A stretch of 64,000 nucleotides of DNA from Clostridiales bacterium (lineage in GTDB: Bacteria > Bacillota > Clostridia > Christensenellales > Aristaeellaceae): NCBI GenBank assembly GCA_004557125.1, contig SFET01000014.1, positions 20,164-84,163 of the forward strand. The letters are read 5' to 3'. Below are positions 23,929 through 32,419 of the stretch, in pieces. The first letter of the stretch is position 1. Each line of letters begins with the position of its first letter. The notes below the pieces were generated by a model. The model was not told the DNA's origin and did not search any database. It worked only from the letters and a program-made list of their open reading frames with translations. The position numbers and the translations under genes are program-made.

Positions 23929-26265
23929 ATGGATTATCGCTCGCTTCATATCAAGACGGTAACGGATCTCAGGCAGATCGCGAAGGATATGGGGGTCAAA
24001 ATCCCCGCAAAGACCAACAAGGCGACGCTGGTGGAGATCATTCTGGAGCATCAGGCGGCCCGGGCTGCAGCGGCGCAGGAAAAGCCTGTGCCCGCAGCGG
24101 TGCAGGCGAGCTCCACAGCGGATGCCGTGTCGGCCGAAGCACCGGCGCAGAAGGATCCGGAAAAGCCTGCTGCGGAGAAAAAGCCCGCCCGTCGCGGACG
24201 TCCGCGCAAGGAAGCGGCGGAGCGGCCGGAGGTAAAGCCTGCGGAGAAGGCCGACGCATCCGGGAAAGCAGACACCGCAGCGCCGGAGGTGCAGGCCACG
24301 CCGGTCCGTCGGAAGGCGGCCCGGGAGGGCAAGGTGACGGAGCCTGAAGCGCAGCCTGCGGAGAAGGCCGACGCATCCGGGAAAGCAGACACCGCAGCGC
24401 CGGAGGTGCAGGCCGCGCCCGTCCGTCGGAAGGCGGCCCGGGAGGGCAAGGTGACGGGGCCTGAAGCGCAGCCTGCGGAGAAGGCCGACGCATCCGGGAA
24501 AGCAGACACCGCAGCACCGGAGGTGCAGGCCGCGCCCGTTCGCACGGAATCCGTCGCGCCGGCGGGCGTTGAGAATCCCGCACAGTCCACCGCGCCGGCT
24601 CAGGAGGCGTGCAGCGAGCGCCCGGCATACCAGCGCCCGATGAGCACCCAGCAGCGCATGGGTGCGCGCACACAGTCCGCACAGGGGCCGTACCGGCCGA
24701 ATCCGCGCGGCGCAGCGCCGCAGCCGGGACGCGGCATGAACCGCTTCGAGGGGGCCAATCCGCGCCCGCAGCGGAGCTATGAGGGCACCCAGGGCGGGTT
24801 CCGCCGCCCGGCAGAGGCCCAGCACAGCTATCGCCGCCCGGAGGATGGAAATCAGGGCTTCCGCCGCGCCGCAAACAGATATGAGGACGCGGGTCCGGCC
24901 TATCGCGGCGCGACAGCTTCGGAGGAGGGCAATGCCAATCTCCGCCGCTCGGCGAATGGGGAGAATTCGATCCAGAGCGCGCCCGTGCGGACGGAGGATG
25001 CGCCGCAGGCCGCCGCGGAGGCGGTGCAGGGTGTGCGCACCAATGCCCTGGAGGCGTCGGAGCAGGTCCCTGCCATGGGGGAGGTCAATCCCGCGGTGCC
25101 GGACATGCTCATGAGCGGCGAGTGCGGTGACGGCGCGGGCATCCTGGAGATCCACTCCGACGGCTACGGCTTTCTGCGCGCGGAAAACTATCTGCCCGGC
25201 AACAGGGACGTGTACGTGTCGGCTGCGCAGATCCGCCGCTTCAACCTGCGCACCGGCGACTACGTGGTGGGCAAGACCCGCGCCCAGCAGGTGGGGGACC
25301 GCTCGGTGGGTCTGATCTACATCAGCGAGGTCAACGGTCAGACGCCGGACATGGCGCGCCGCCGCAGGCCCTTCGATTCGCTGGTGCCGGTGTACCCCGA
25401 CGAACGGCTGCGTCTGGAGCGCGCGGGTGAGAAGGACATCTCGCTGCGGCTGATCGACATGATCGCGCCCATCGGCAAGGGCCAGCGCGGCATGATCGTC
25501 TCCCAGCCCAAGGCCGGCAAGACCACGCTGCTCAAGAAGATTGCCAACGCCATCACCGCCAACAATCCGGACGTGCACCTGATCGTGCTGCTGATTGACG
25601 AGCGCCCGGAGGAAGTGACCGACATGCGCCGCTCCATTCAGGGCGAGGTGGTGTACTCCACCTTCGACGAGGCCCCGGAGAACCACACCCGGGTCTCCGA
25701 GATGGTGCTGGAGCGCGCTCAGCGGCTGGTGGAGCTGGGGAAGGACGTGGTGGTGCTGCTGGACTCCATCACCCGCCTGGCCCGCGCCTACAACCTGGTG
25801 ATCCCGCCCACGGGGCGCTCGCTCTCCGGCGGACTGGATCCGGGGGCGCTGTACAAGCCGAAGCGCTTCTTCGGCGCGGCCCGCAACATCGAGAACGGCG
25901 GCAGCCTGACCATCATCGCCACGGCGCTGGTGGACACCGGCAGCCGCATGGACGACATCATCTTCGAGGAGTTCAAGGGCACCGGCAACATGGAGCTGCA
26001 TCTGGACCGCAGCCTGTCCGACCGGCGCATCTTCCCGGCCATCGATCTGTACAGATCCGGCACGCGCCGCGAGGAGCTGCTGCTGGACAGGGAGGAACAG
26101 GAGGGCGTGTATCAGGTGCGGCGCATGCTGTCCAAGGGAAGTCCCCAGGAGGCCGCGGAGCAGCTGATCTCCCTGATGGATAAGACCAAGACCAACCGGG
26201 AATTCTTTCAGAAGCTCAAGGGCTGGCTGAGCGCCTGCGAAAAGGACGGCTTCACCATGCGATGA
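23929..26265 (+). CDS. rho: Transcription termination factor Rho with expanded disordered linker
   Basis: A 778-residue hexameric RNA helicase. The Rho_N helical domain (1-45, TDLRQIAKDMGVKIPAKTNK) and the cold-shock RNA-binding domain (about 400-470, ILEIHSDGYGFLR) are separated by about 340 residues of Ala/Pro/Glu/Arg-rich linker. This makes the protein far longer than the 420-430 residues of E. coli Rho. The ATPase core has Walker A SQPKAGKTTLLKKIA, Walker B VVVLLDSITRLARAYN and the Q-loop/R-loop region. The linker includes a tandem 39-residue repeat (24241-24545) and a later Arg-rich part. Extended linkers are known in Rho of high-GC and some clostridial species. Confidence 0.96.
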   Translation: MDYRSLHIKTVTDLRQIAKDMGVKIPAKTNKATLVEIILEHQAARAAAAQEKPVPAAVQASSTADAVSAEAPAQKDPEKPAAEKKPARRGRPRKEAAERPEVKPAEKADASGKADTAAPEVQATPVRRKAAREGKVTEPEAQPAEKADASGKADTAAPEVQAAPVRRKAAREGKVTGPEAQPAEKADASGKADTAAPEVQAAPVRTESVAPAGVENPAQSTAPAQEACSERPAYQRPMSTQQRMGARTQSAQGPYRPNPRGAAPQPGRGMNRFEGANPRPQRSYEGTQGGFRRPAEAQHSYRRPEDGNQGFRRAANRYEDAGPAYRGATASEEGNANLRRSANGENSIQSAPVRTEDAPQAAAEAVQGVRTNALEASEQVPAMGEVNPAVPDMLMSGECGDGAGILEIHSDGYGFLRAENYLPGNRDVYVSAAQIRRFNLRTGDYVVGKTRAQQVGDRSVGLIYISEVNGQTPDMARRRRPFDSLVPVYPDERLRLERAGEKDISLRLIDMIAPIGKGQRGMIVSQPKAGKTTLLKKIANAITANNPDVHLIVLLIDERPEEVTDMRRSIQGEVVYSTFDEAPENHTRVSEMVLERAQRLVELGKDVVVLLDSITRLARAYNLVIPPTGRSLSGGLDPGALYKPKRFFGAARNIENGGSLTIIATALVDTGSRMDDIIFEEFKGTGNMELHLDRSLSDRRIFPAIDLYRSGTRREELLLDREEQEGVYQVRRMLSKGSPQEAAEQLISLMDKTKTNREFFQKLKGWLSACEKDGFTMR
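24241..24545 (+). repeat. 117-bp tandem repeat inside rho (about 2.6 copies)
   Basis: Units begin at 24241, 24358 and 24475 with GCGGAGAAGGCCGAC, a period of 117 bp (39 codons). The copies differ at only a few bases, so the expansion looks recent. The encoded unit contains EKADASGKADTAAPEVQA and PVRRKAAREGKV. Confidence 0.95.
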
Positions 26266-26268
26266 TCT

Positions 26269-26295
26269 GTGGCGGGGGAGTATCTCCCCCGCCAC
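26269..26295 (+). other. Hairpin after rho
   Basis: GTGGCGGGGGAG TAT CTCCCCCGCCAC is a perfect 12-bp stem starting 4 bp after the rho stop. It is followed by TACCACCCCCC rather than a T-run, so it is not a canonical intrinsic terminator. Confidence 0.6.
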
Positions 26296-26338
26296 TACCA
26301 CCCCCCTCAACGCACCGAAACCGTTGCGCCTTGACGCA

Positions 26339-26723
26339 CTGGCCGCTATGCGGAAAACCGCAGCGGCCAGCAGCGCGCCGAGGAATCCAAAGGATTCCCG
26401 GCGGCTGGTTGCAACCCGCTACGCGGGGAGCAACTGCTGTTGCGCAGGTTTCGGCAGCGCCGCCTAGAATCCGTAGGATTCTGGCGGGCTGGTCGCGCTT
26501 GCGCAAAGCGCAGTAGCGCGACTGCTTTCCAGATTTTGCTTGAATCCTCCGGATTCTGGTCGCAAAATCTGCAAAGAAGCGATTTTTCTGTAGCAGTCGC
26601 GCCTGCCATTGGAAAAGGCGCGACTGCTATGCCGACCACGATTTGAATGCGAAAGGGCTGCGGCCCTCTCGCGCTCTCTTGGGCTTTTTCGACAGTCTGG
26701 GCGGCGGAGAAAACCTCCGCCGC
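26339..26723. repeat. Array of at least eight intergenic inverted repeats
   Basis: Stems are visible at 26339-26370, 26377-26402, 26408-26434, 26466-26482, 26492-26522, 26530-26571, 26592-26628 and 26701-26723. The motif GAATCC-NNN-GGATTC recurs at 26382, 26466 and 26542. GC-rich stems built on GCGACTGCT/AGCAGTCGC alternate with it. The 585-bp gap between rho and the AraC gene holds no recognisable gene. It resembles extragenic palindromic repeat clusters. Function is unknown. Confidence 0.7.
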
Positions 26724-26778
26724 TTCTGCATTTTTGGAAATGGCAAAAAAGGTCGAGCGAAAAGGGCGGCGCTTTCCG

Positions 26779-26784
26779 TATAAT
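26779..26784 (+). promoter_or_regulatory. -10 element upstream of the AraC-type gene
   Basis: TATAAT 66 bp before the start codon. There is no convincing -35, so it may be an activator-dependent promoter. Confidence 0.45.
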
Positions 26785-26850
26785 ATGGCTGTCGGTTCGG
26801 CAGGCTGCAGACCTGGCCGGGTCGATAAATCAAATCCGGAGGGGGAGAGC

Positions 26851-27726
26851 ATGAAGGAACAGATCCTGGCGGTGCAGCGCATGCAGGACTACATCGAGGC
26901 ACATCTGGAGCAGGAGATCACGCCGGCGGATCTCGCCGGAGCGTCGATGTTTTCGCCCTGGCATTCCTACCGCCTGTTCAGGCAGTACACCGGCTGCACG
27001 CCGTCGGAGTACGTGCGCAGGCTGCGGCTGTCGAAATCGGCGCTGAAGCTCAAGCGCGGCGCGCTGCGGGTGACCGATGCGGCCTATGCGCTGGGCTTCG
27101 GCAGCGTGGACGGCTACCAGCGGGCCTTTCTGAAGGAATTCGGCTGCAATCCGGGGACCTACGCCCGAAATCCTGTGCCGATTCCGCTGTTCATCCCCTT
27201 CGGCGTAAAATTCCGCGAATTGAGAAGGGAAGCGATTGATTTGGAAAATTTGCAGAGCGTTTTTGTACAGATGACGGTGCGTCCGGCGCGCAAGGTGCTG
27301 ATCCGCAGGGGTGTGAAGGCGGCGGACTACTTCTCCTACTGTGGCGAGGTGGGCTGCGACCTGTGGGGGCTGCTCACGAGCATGGATTCCATCTGCGGCG
27401 AGCCGGTGGGCATGTGGCTGGACGCGGCGCACCGCGCGCCGGGCACGTCGGTCTACGTGCAGGGCGTGGAGGTCGCACCGGACTACGCCGGGGAGGTTCC
27501 GGAGGGCTTCGATGTGATCGATCTGCCCGAGGCCAGGTACCTGATGTTCCAGGGCGAGCCCTTCCGGGAGGAGGACTACTGCAGGGCCATTGAGGCGCTG
27601 CGGCTGGCGATGGATCGGTATGATCCCTCGCTCATCGGCTACAGCTGGGACGATACCACCCCCCGCATCCAGCTGGAACCCAAGGGAACACGCGGCTACA
27701 TCGAGCTGCGGGCGGTGAGGCGGTGA
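26851..27726 (+). CDS. AraC-family regulator with GyrI-like effector domain
   Basis: A 291-residue protein starting at ATG 26851 behind GGAGGGGGAGA. The AraC DNA-binding domain is N-terminal (about 1-110). It has two helix-turn-helices, LEQEITPADLAGASMFSPWH and VTDAAYALGFGSVDGYQRAF, the latter containing the family signature. Residues about 130-291 resemble the GyrI/Rob effector-binding fold (YFSYCGEVGCDLWGLLTSMD and the final YIELRAV). This is the Rob/SoxS-like layout of drug- or stress-responsive regulators. The neighbours give no target, and the ligand is unknown. Confidence 0.85.
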   Translation: MKEQILAVQRMQDYIEAHLEQEITPADLAGASMFSPWHSYRLFRQYTGCTPSEYVRRLRLSKSALKLKRGALRVTDAAYALGFGSVDGYQRAFLKEFGCNPGTYARNPVPIPLFIPFGVKFRELRREAIDLENLQSVFVQMTVRPARKVLIRRGVKAADYFSYCGEVGCDLWGLLTSMDSICGEPVGMWLDAAHRAPGTSVYVQGVEVAPDYAGEVPEGFDVIDLPEARYLMFQGEPFREEDYCRAIEALRLAMDRYDPSLIGYSWDDTTPRIQLEPKGTRGYIELRAVRR

Positions 27727-27766
27727 GGCACCGCGGCCACATGCCTGTCGGCGTATAAGCGAACGA

Positions 27767-27811
27767 GTGCCTATCCCCATAGATCAGAGGGATAGGCACT
27801 CTGTGTTTCTT
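27767..27811 (+). terminator. Terminator of the AraC-type gene
   Basis: GTGCCTATCC and GGATAGGCAC form a 10-bp stem followed by TCTGTGTTTCTTT. Confidence 0.7.
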
Positions 27812-28021
27812 TCCTATACTTGGGATCGCTGTGAATCCGAAATCCAGTTTGGCAAGAATGGACTGGATTTCTTGCGTCCGGTTTTGGAGAATTGCCGTTT
27901 GGATTCGCTGTGCAAAGCCGCAGGGCGGGGTGCCCTCACCCCGCCCTGCGGCTCGCCGTAGCCACATGCCTGTCGGCAGGCTGGGCCTGCAGCCGGTTGC
28001 CTGACGGCGTTAAAATCGAAC

Positions 28022-28056
28022 GCATCCCTGCCCCGGTAAGAATGGGACAGGGATGC
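28022..28056 (-). terminator. Hairpin downstream of the D,D-carboxypeptidase gene
   Basis: GCATCCCTG/CAGGGATGC stem 18 bp beyond the stop codon. On the minus strand it is followed by GTTCGATTTTAACG. It is weaker than a canonical terminator. Confidence 0.55.
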
Positions 28057-28073
28057 TGTGTTTGGAGATGTAC

Positions 28074-29258
28074 TTACACCAGCACCCAGTGGCGCAGCAG
28101 CTTCTTCAGGTTGCCGTCGAAGCCCTTGATCTCCGATGCGCTGGCGGCGACCATCGGCAGCTTTGCAAGCGTCCGACCATTCTGCTCCACCCGCACATAG
28201 CCGATCAGGTCGCCCACCGCCACCGGGGCTTCCACGCGCTCGGGAAGCTCCGGCACGAGGGAGATGTCCTGCTCACTGCCCTTGGTCACCAGCAGCGTCA
28301 GATCCCCGTCCAGAATGAGGCTCACGCTGTCGGGGCGGCCGCCCTGCACTGGCAGCGTGCCCTTGATCTTCGTGCCCTTCTGAGCCACCGGGTAGAGCCG
28401 GTAGTTGGCGAAGCCGTAATCGAACATCTCCGAGGCGATTTCGAAGCGCTCCGAGCCGCTGGGCGCGCCCAGCACCACGGCGATTAGGCGCATGCCGCCG
28501 CGACGGGCGGTGGCGGAAATGCAGTAGAGCGCCTCGTCGGTGGAGCCGGTCTTGCCGCCGTCGCAGCCGTCGTAGAGCCGGATCAGCTTGTTGGTGTTGG
28601 TCAGCTGGGTCACGCGGCCGTCCCGCAGCATCGCCATGGTCATGCGGGCCACGTCCCGGGCGCTGGTGTGCTGGCCCTCGGCGGGCAGACCCGTGCAGTT
28701 TACGAACTGCGTGTTCGCCATGCCCAGCTCCGCCGCCCGGGCGTTCATCTTATCCACGCACAGCGCTTCGGAGCCGTACATCAATTCCGCCAGCGCCACC
28801 GATGCGTCGTTGGCCGAGCCCACGATCATGCTCTTGAGCAGAATCTCCACCGTCTGAACCTCGCCGGTGTCCAGCAGCACCTGGGAGCCGCCCATGCCGG
28901 AGGCGCTTTCGGAGATGGTGACGCGCTGCTCCGGCGAGATCCTGCCCTGTTCGATGGCCTCCAGCGTCAGCAGGATCGTCATCACCTTGGTGACGGAGGC
29001 CACGGGCCGGGCTGCGTCGGCGTTCATCTCGAACAGAATCTGCCCACTCTCCGGCTCCAGCAGCAGCGCGGCGGCGCAGTTCAGGTTCATGGGCGGGGTT
29101 TCCAGCAGCGGCGCCTGGGACAGCTCCGGAATGCCGTCCGAGGCCGAGGGCGCGCGCGTCGCTCCCGGCTCCGGCGTGGCGTACAGATCCAGCTCCTCTC
29201 CAAGACCGGCCCCCGCCAGCAGGCACAGCAGCATCGCCAGCGCAATGATCTTCTTCAC
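28074..29258 (-). CDS. D-alanyl-D-alanine carboxypeptidase (penicillin-binding protein, DacF-like)
   Basis: A 394-residue exported serine peptidase that trims the terminal D-Ala of peptidoglycan pentapeptides. The start is GTG 29258 behind GGAGGAGG, giving signal peptide KKIIALAMLLCLLAGAGLG. Catalytic motifs are SVTK (active Ser, about residue 90), SAND (SxN) and KTGS. A C-terminal PBP5-like beta domain (about 290-370) and a final basic helix (LKKLLRHW) suggest membrane association. It could be vegetative DacA or sporulation DacF; the sequence alone does not decide. Confidence 0.92.
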   Translation of the reverse strand: MKKIIALAMLLCLLAGAGLGEELDLYATPEPGATRAPSASDGIPELSQAPLLETPPMNLNCAAALLLEPESGQILFEMNADAARPVASVTKVMTILLTLEAIEQGRISPEQRVTISESASGMGGSQVLLDTGEVQTVEILLKSMIVGSANDASVALAELMYGSEALCVDKMNARAAELGMANTQFVNCTGLPAEGQHTSARDVARMTMAMLRDGRVTQLTNTNKLIRLYDGCDGGKTGSTDEALYCISATARRGGMRLIAVVLGAPSGSERFEIASEMFDYGFANYRLYPVAQKGTKIKGTLPVQGGRPDSVSLILDGDLTLLVTKGSEQDISLVPELPERVEAPVAVGDLIGYVRVEQNGRTLAKLPMVAASASEIKGFDGNLKKLLRHWVLV

Positions 29259-29424
29259 AGCGATTCCTCCTCCGGATGCATTCTGCTCCATCCTATGCGG
29301 GCAAAATGGAAAACAGGATGCCCCGGCAGGATTTCCTCCAGCGCGCGGGCAGAGGGATTCTGCGGCGCGCCGCCTGCGTGGGAGGCCACGCGCGGTTCAT
29401 TCCGCTGTGGCGCCGATCACCGCC

Positions 29425-29462
29425 GCAAAAACAAGCGCCGCGCGGCTCGTGCCGCGCGGCGC
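29425..29462 (-). terminator. Terminator of the 285-residue membrane protein gene
   Basis: GCGCCGCGCGGC and GCCGCGCGGCGC form a perfect 12-bp stem. On the minus strand it runs into TTGTTTTTG. It lies 14 bp after the stop codon. Confidence 0.85.
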
Positions 29463-29475
29463 TCGTGCGCATCGT

Positions 29476-30333
29476 TTACTTCTCCGGGAAGGTGATGACC
29501 TGGGCCAGATTGAGCATGTAGGCTTCTATCTCGTCGTCGGCAAGATAGAAGCTGTCGTCGCTGCCCTGGCGGTAGGCGTTCACGCCGATGGAGTGGCTGT
29601 CGTCCGCATCAATATACATGTTGATGTACTGATAGAAGGTGTTCGGCTCCGGCTCGGACGCGGCCTCTTCACCCTCAGCGGCGGTTTCCTCGGCGCCCTC
29701 GGTTTCGGCGGCATCCTCGACGGGCTCGCTCACCTCGGCGGGCTCGGTCTCCGCCGCATCCCCGGCGACTGCGCTGTCCTCGGTCTCCTCTGCGGGAGCG
29801 GCTTCCTCAGCGACGGCGTCGGGATCGTTCTCCTCGCGGTACTCGGAGAGGGTATAGTGGCAGATGTAGGCGGTATGGCCCTCGACCTCGGTCTCAATAA
29901 CCTCGCCGACGGTGTCCGCATAGGGCTGATAGTAGGACATCATGTAGCTCAGCGTGGTGGCGGCGTTGGAGACCGAGCCGGACACGGTGAAGTGGTCCAT
30001 GGGATCGTTCTCATCCACGGGCGTGTAGGTGTTGTAGCCGGTGGGGGTATCAACGGAGACGGTGGACTCGCGGGTATAGCCGTCCAGATCCGTCACGGTG
30101 CCCAAGCGTACGAATTTGTCCGAGGACTTGGCAATGGCATTGGCGATGATGTCGTCGGCCTGCACATCCTTGGCCGCGATGTAGGGATTGTAGAGCACGT
30201 TGAACAGCACCACCGCCAGCACGATGACGGCGACGATGACGATCAGCTCGATGATTTCCTTCTTCGTCAGGAAGGGTTTCTTCTTGACGGTCTTGCGGTA
30301 ACCCTTGGATGCAGCGCTCGTTTTCTTTGCCAT
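29476..30333 (-). CDS. Membrane-anchored protein with acidic linker, unknown function
   Basis: A 285-residue protein. The basic cytosolic N-terminus (about 1-25) precedes one transmembrane helix (about 28-48, IIELIVIVAVIVLAVVLF). An extracellular part follows that is rich in Tyr, Thr and Asp. Residues about 175-230 are an Ala/Glu repeat-like linker, and the C-terminal 50 residues resume a folded composition (FYQYINMYIDADDSHSIGV). I do not recognise a family. The divergent sequence upstream and own terminator suggest a single-gene unit. Confidence 0.7.
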   Translation of the reverse strand: MAKKTSAASKGYRKTVKKKPFLTKKEIIELIVIVAVIVLAVVLFNVLYNPYIAAKDVQADDIIANAIAKSSDKFVRLGTVTDLDGYTRESTVSVDTPTGYNTYTPVDENDPMDHFTVSGSVSNAATTLSYMMSYYQPYADTVGEVIETEVEGHTAYICHYTLSEYREENDPDAVAEEAAPAEETEDSAVAGDAAETEPAEVSEPVEDAAETEGAEETAAEGEEAASEPEPNTFYQYINMYIDADDSHSIGVNAYRQGSDDSFYLADDEIEAYMLNLAQVITFPEK

Positions 30334-30507
30334 GGGGGGTTCATTCCTTTCAAAACAGATGATCTTTGTGTATTATAACACAGTTTGCGGCGATTGGTAC
30401 AGACTTTTTTTACCTTTTCCACATCAAAATTTCGCATATTCCGGCGAAATTTCGGGATTCGGGTCCGGATCCGGAAATTGCGGCTGCATCTGTGACTGCC
30501 CGGGCGC

Positions 30508-30535
30508 GCAAAAGGCGCTTCCACAGGGAAGCGCC
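30508..30535 (-). terminator. Terminator of the Cys-repeat membrane protein gene
   Basis: GGCGCTTCC/GGAAGCGCC stem followed on the minus strand by TTTTGCGC, 14 bp past the stop codon. Confidence 0.75.
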
Positions 30536-30549
30536 CGTTGCAGCGCGGC

Positions 30550-32313
30550 TCAGTCCGCGTAGTGAATGATGGAATCCGGGATCAGATACTCGTCCGCACC
30601 GCAGGCGGTACAGCCGGTCAGACCGTTGGCCAGGGCGTCGTCGCGCAGCACCAGGGTGTAGTCCCCGGTGAAGGCTTCGCATTCATCGGAGGTGTGGCAC
30701 AGGCCACTCGCATCCTGCCACAGGCAGTGCTCGCCCACCAGCTCCGGCAGCGGCGCCGCGCAGGTGTTGCAGCGCTTGTAGCCGTCCACGCATTCTGCCA
30801 GGGTGTAGGGCTTGGCGTTGGTCATGTTCTTGCAGGTGGTGTGCATGTGATACCACTTGCCGCTGCTGGTGTGGTAGACCGTGGCCTCGCCTGCGGCCTT
30901 CAGGGGCGTGGCGGGGGTGACGATCCGCGGCGTGGGGGAGGGGGAGGGCGTCGGCGTGGGTGTGGGCGTCGGGGTCGGCGTGGGCTCTGGCGTCGGGGTC
31001 GGCGTGGACGTCGGTTCCGGCGTGGCCGTGGGCTCCGGCGTGGGCGCAGGTGCGGTCACCGTGGGCGCGTTGCCGGCGGCGATCTGCGCAAGATACCGGT
31101 CCGCACCGCAGACGGCGCAGGCCTCGAGATCCGCTTCGATGGCGTCCTCGGCGCGCATCAGGTTCCACGCGCCCGCAAAGTCGGCGCAACCGTTGCTCAG
31201 GTGGGCGGTGCTGTTTTCATCGGTCCAGACGATGTAGGCCTCGTCCAGCAGCGCCTTGTCCGGCGTGTTGCACACGTTGCAGGGCTGCACGATGCTCGAG
31301 ACGGTGTCGGCCAGGGTGTGCTCGTCGGCGGTCTTCATGGAGCCGCACTGGGTGGTCATGTGGTAATACTTGCCGCTGCCTTCATTATAATAGACGATGG
31401 CTTCGGCGGCGGGCTTGACCTCAAAGACGGTGTTCTCCGGCGTGGGTTCGGGCGTGGGCCGCGCGGTGGGCAGGGCGCCGGCGTCGAGTGCGCCGCTGCG
31501 CATCAGCATGCCCGCCGCGATGGTCTCGCCTTCATCGGCCTGCGGCACATCCTCCGGAATGTAGATCGGAAGCGATGCGTCGCCCGCGTTCACGTAGACC
31601 TCCACGGTGGGGCGGGGCGTTGCCGACGGGGTCGCCGCGGCGGTTGCGGTGGTGTTGCTGAGGGGCGTAGAACCGGCCGCAACGCCGGGCGAGGAGGAAG
31701 CGGAGGGATCCGGCGCGACTTCATCGCTGCGGAAGCGCTCCGTCAGGGATTCAAACTGTGTGCGCGCCTTGTGCGCCAGAATCAGGCCGCTGTCGATGGT
31801 GTTGGCGATCTCCGGCTTGGCCTTCTCCCAGAGGGCCGCACCCAGATCCTGCGCGCCTTCATAGACCAGCTCCGCCCGGTCGGCAGCCACATCGGCTGCG
31901 TTCACCACCCAATCGGCAGCGACGTCCAGATAGCCGTTGATGCGGTCCTGCGCCGCGGTGTAGGCGGGGTTGCCGGTATTTACGGTGAGGGCGAAGACGA
32001 TGAGGATGATGCTGGCCGCCAGGGTGACGATGCTGGTCAGCAGCTTGGTCAGCGCGCCCCAGCGCAGCCTGCGCCGCCACAGCAGCAGCAGACCCAGGGG
32101 CCATATGATCAGCAGCAGAAGCATCGTGACGAGCTTGTAGAAGAAGCCCGCGCGCCTGCGGCGGCGCTTCGGGGGCCGCTTGCCGCCGGCGTTGCCCGCG
32201 GAGGGGCCGTGGCCCGGGCGCTTCTCGGAGCGCATCATGTAATCGCGTCCGCGGGCAAAGGCCTGGAGCAGCTCCATGCGGCGCGCCTGCGGGGTGGAAA
32301 GTACAGCCTGCAT
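30550..32313 (-). CDS. Membrane protein with duplicated Cys-containing domains and a Thr-Pro linker
   Basis: A 587-residue protein. I start at ATG 32313 (MQAVLSTPQARRMELL), behind AAAGGTG. Two transmembrane helices lie near residues 68-85 and 98-118. Two copies of a module follow. Each has YYHMTTQCGSM or WYHMHTTCKNM, then TL and CN.C (CNVCN or CNTCA), and then a second part ending CxxCGADxYL. The copies are separated by about 45 residues of Thr-Pro repeats. The conserved Cys/His spacing suggests metal binding or disulfides. The domain recalls small YH..C..C modules at the ends of clostridial secreted proteins. The role is unknown. Confidence 0.7.
   Translation of the reverse strand: MQAVLSTPQARRMELLQAFARGRDYMMRSEKRPGHGPSAGNAGGKRPPKRRRRRAGFFYKLVTMLLLLIIWPLGLLLLWRRRLRWGALTKLLTSIVTLAASIILIVFALTVNTGNPAYTAAQDRINGYLDVAADWVVNAADVAADRAELVYEGAQDLGAALWEKAKPEIANTIDSGLILAHKARTQFESLTERFRSDEVAPDPSASSSPGVAAGSTPLSNTTATAAATPSATPRPTVEVYVNAGDASLPIYIPEDVPQADEGETIAAGMLMRSGALDAGALPTARPTPEPTPENTVFEVKPAAEAIVYYNEGSGKYYHMTTQCGSMKTADEHTLADTVSSIVQPCNVCNTPDKALLDEAYIVWTDENSTAHLSNGCADFAGAWNLMRAEDAIEADLEACAVCGADRYLAQIAAGNAPTVTAPAPTPEPTATPEPTSTPTPTPEPTPTPTPTPTPTPSPSPTPRIVTPATPLKAAGEATVYHTSSGKWYHMHTTCKNMTNAKPYTLAECVDGYKRCNTCAAPLPELVGEHCLWQDASGLCHTSDECEAFTGDYTLVLRDDALANGLTGCTACGADEYLIPDSIIHYAD
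30930..31055 (-). repeat. Short GC-rich tandem repeats encoding the Thr-Pro linker
   Basis: Imperfect 6- and 12-bp units of GGCGTG/GGCGTC type run across this part of the gene. They encode alternating Thr-Pro and Glu-Pro. This is a coding low-complexity tract prone to length change. Confidence 0.8.
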
Positions 32314-32390
32314 ATTGTAACACCTTTCGATTCGCACAAACTTGCGAGACGGTTGAAAAACAATCCCCATGATTCCAATAAACCACATTT

Positions 32391-32419
32391 ATTATATCAG
32401 ATGCAATGGAAATACACAA
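32391..32419 (-). promoter_or_regulatory. Candidate promoter of the Cys-repeat membrane protein
   Basis: On the minus strand TTGTGT (32414-32419), a 17-bp spacer and TATAAT (32391-32396), 78 bp before the start codon. The rest of the 297-bp divergent gap to the carboxyltransferase gene shows no other feature I can support. Confidence 0.55.

Larger units (their letters stand above)
27727..28073. repeat. Convergent intergenic region with a duplicated module and a perfect 16-bp palindrome
   Basis: CCACATGCCTGTCGGC occurs at 27737-27752 and 27962-27977. Each copy is followed by CGAACG, a hairpin (27767-27799 and 28022-28056) and CTGTGTTT. Between them GCCGCAGGGCGGGGTG and its exact complement (27917-27952) form a 16-bp stem with a 4-base loop. 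No gene is visible. The two hairpins probably terminate the AraC gene (plus) and the carboxypeptidase gene (minus). Confidence 0.7.

Noticed and set aside
23092..26310. Long minus-strand open frame opposite the methyltransferase and rho
   Set aside because: Same cause: antisense of GC-rich coding sequence, with a repetitive Arg/His/Leu composition and no ribosome binding site.
26339..26723. CRISPR array
   Set aside because: The stems differ from one another, and there are no constant repeats separated by equal-length spacers and no cas gene.
30930..31055. CRISPR or minisatellite outside genes
   Set aside because: The repeats are a coding Thr-Pro tract in frame with a membrane protein.
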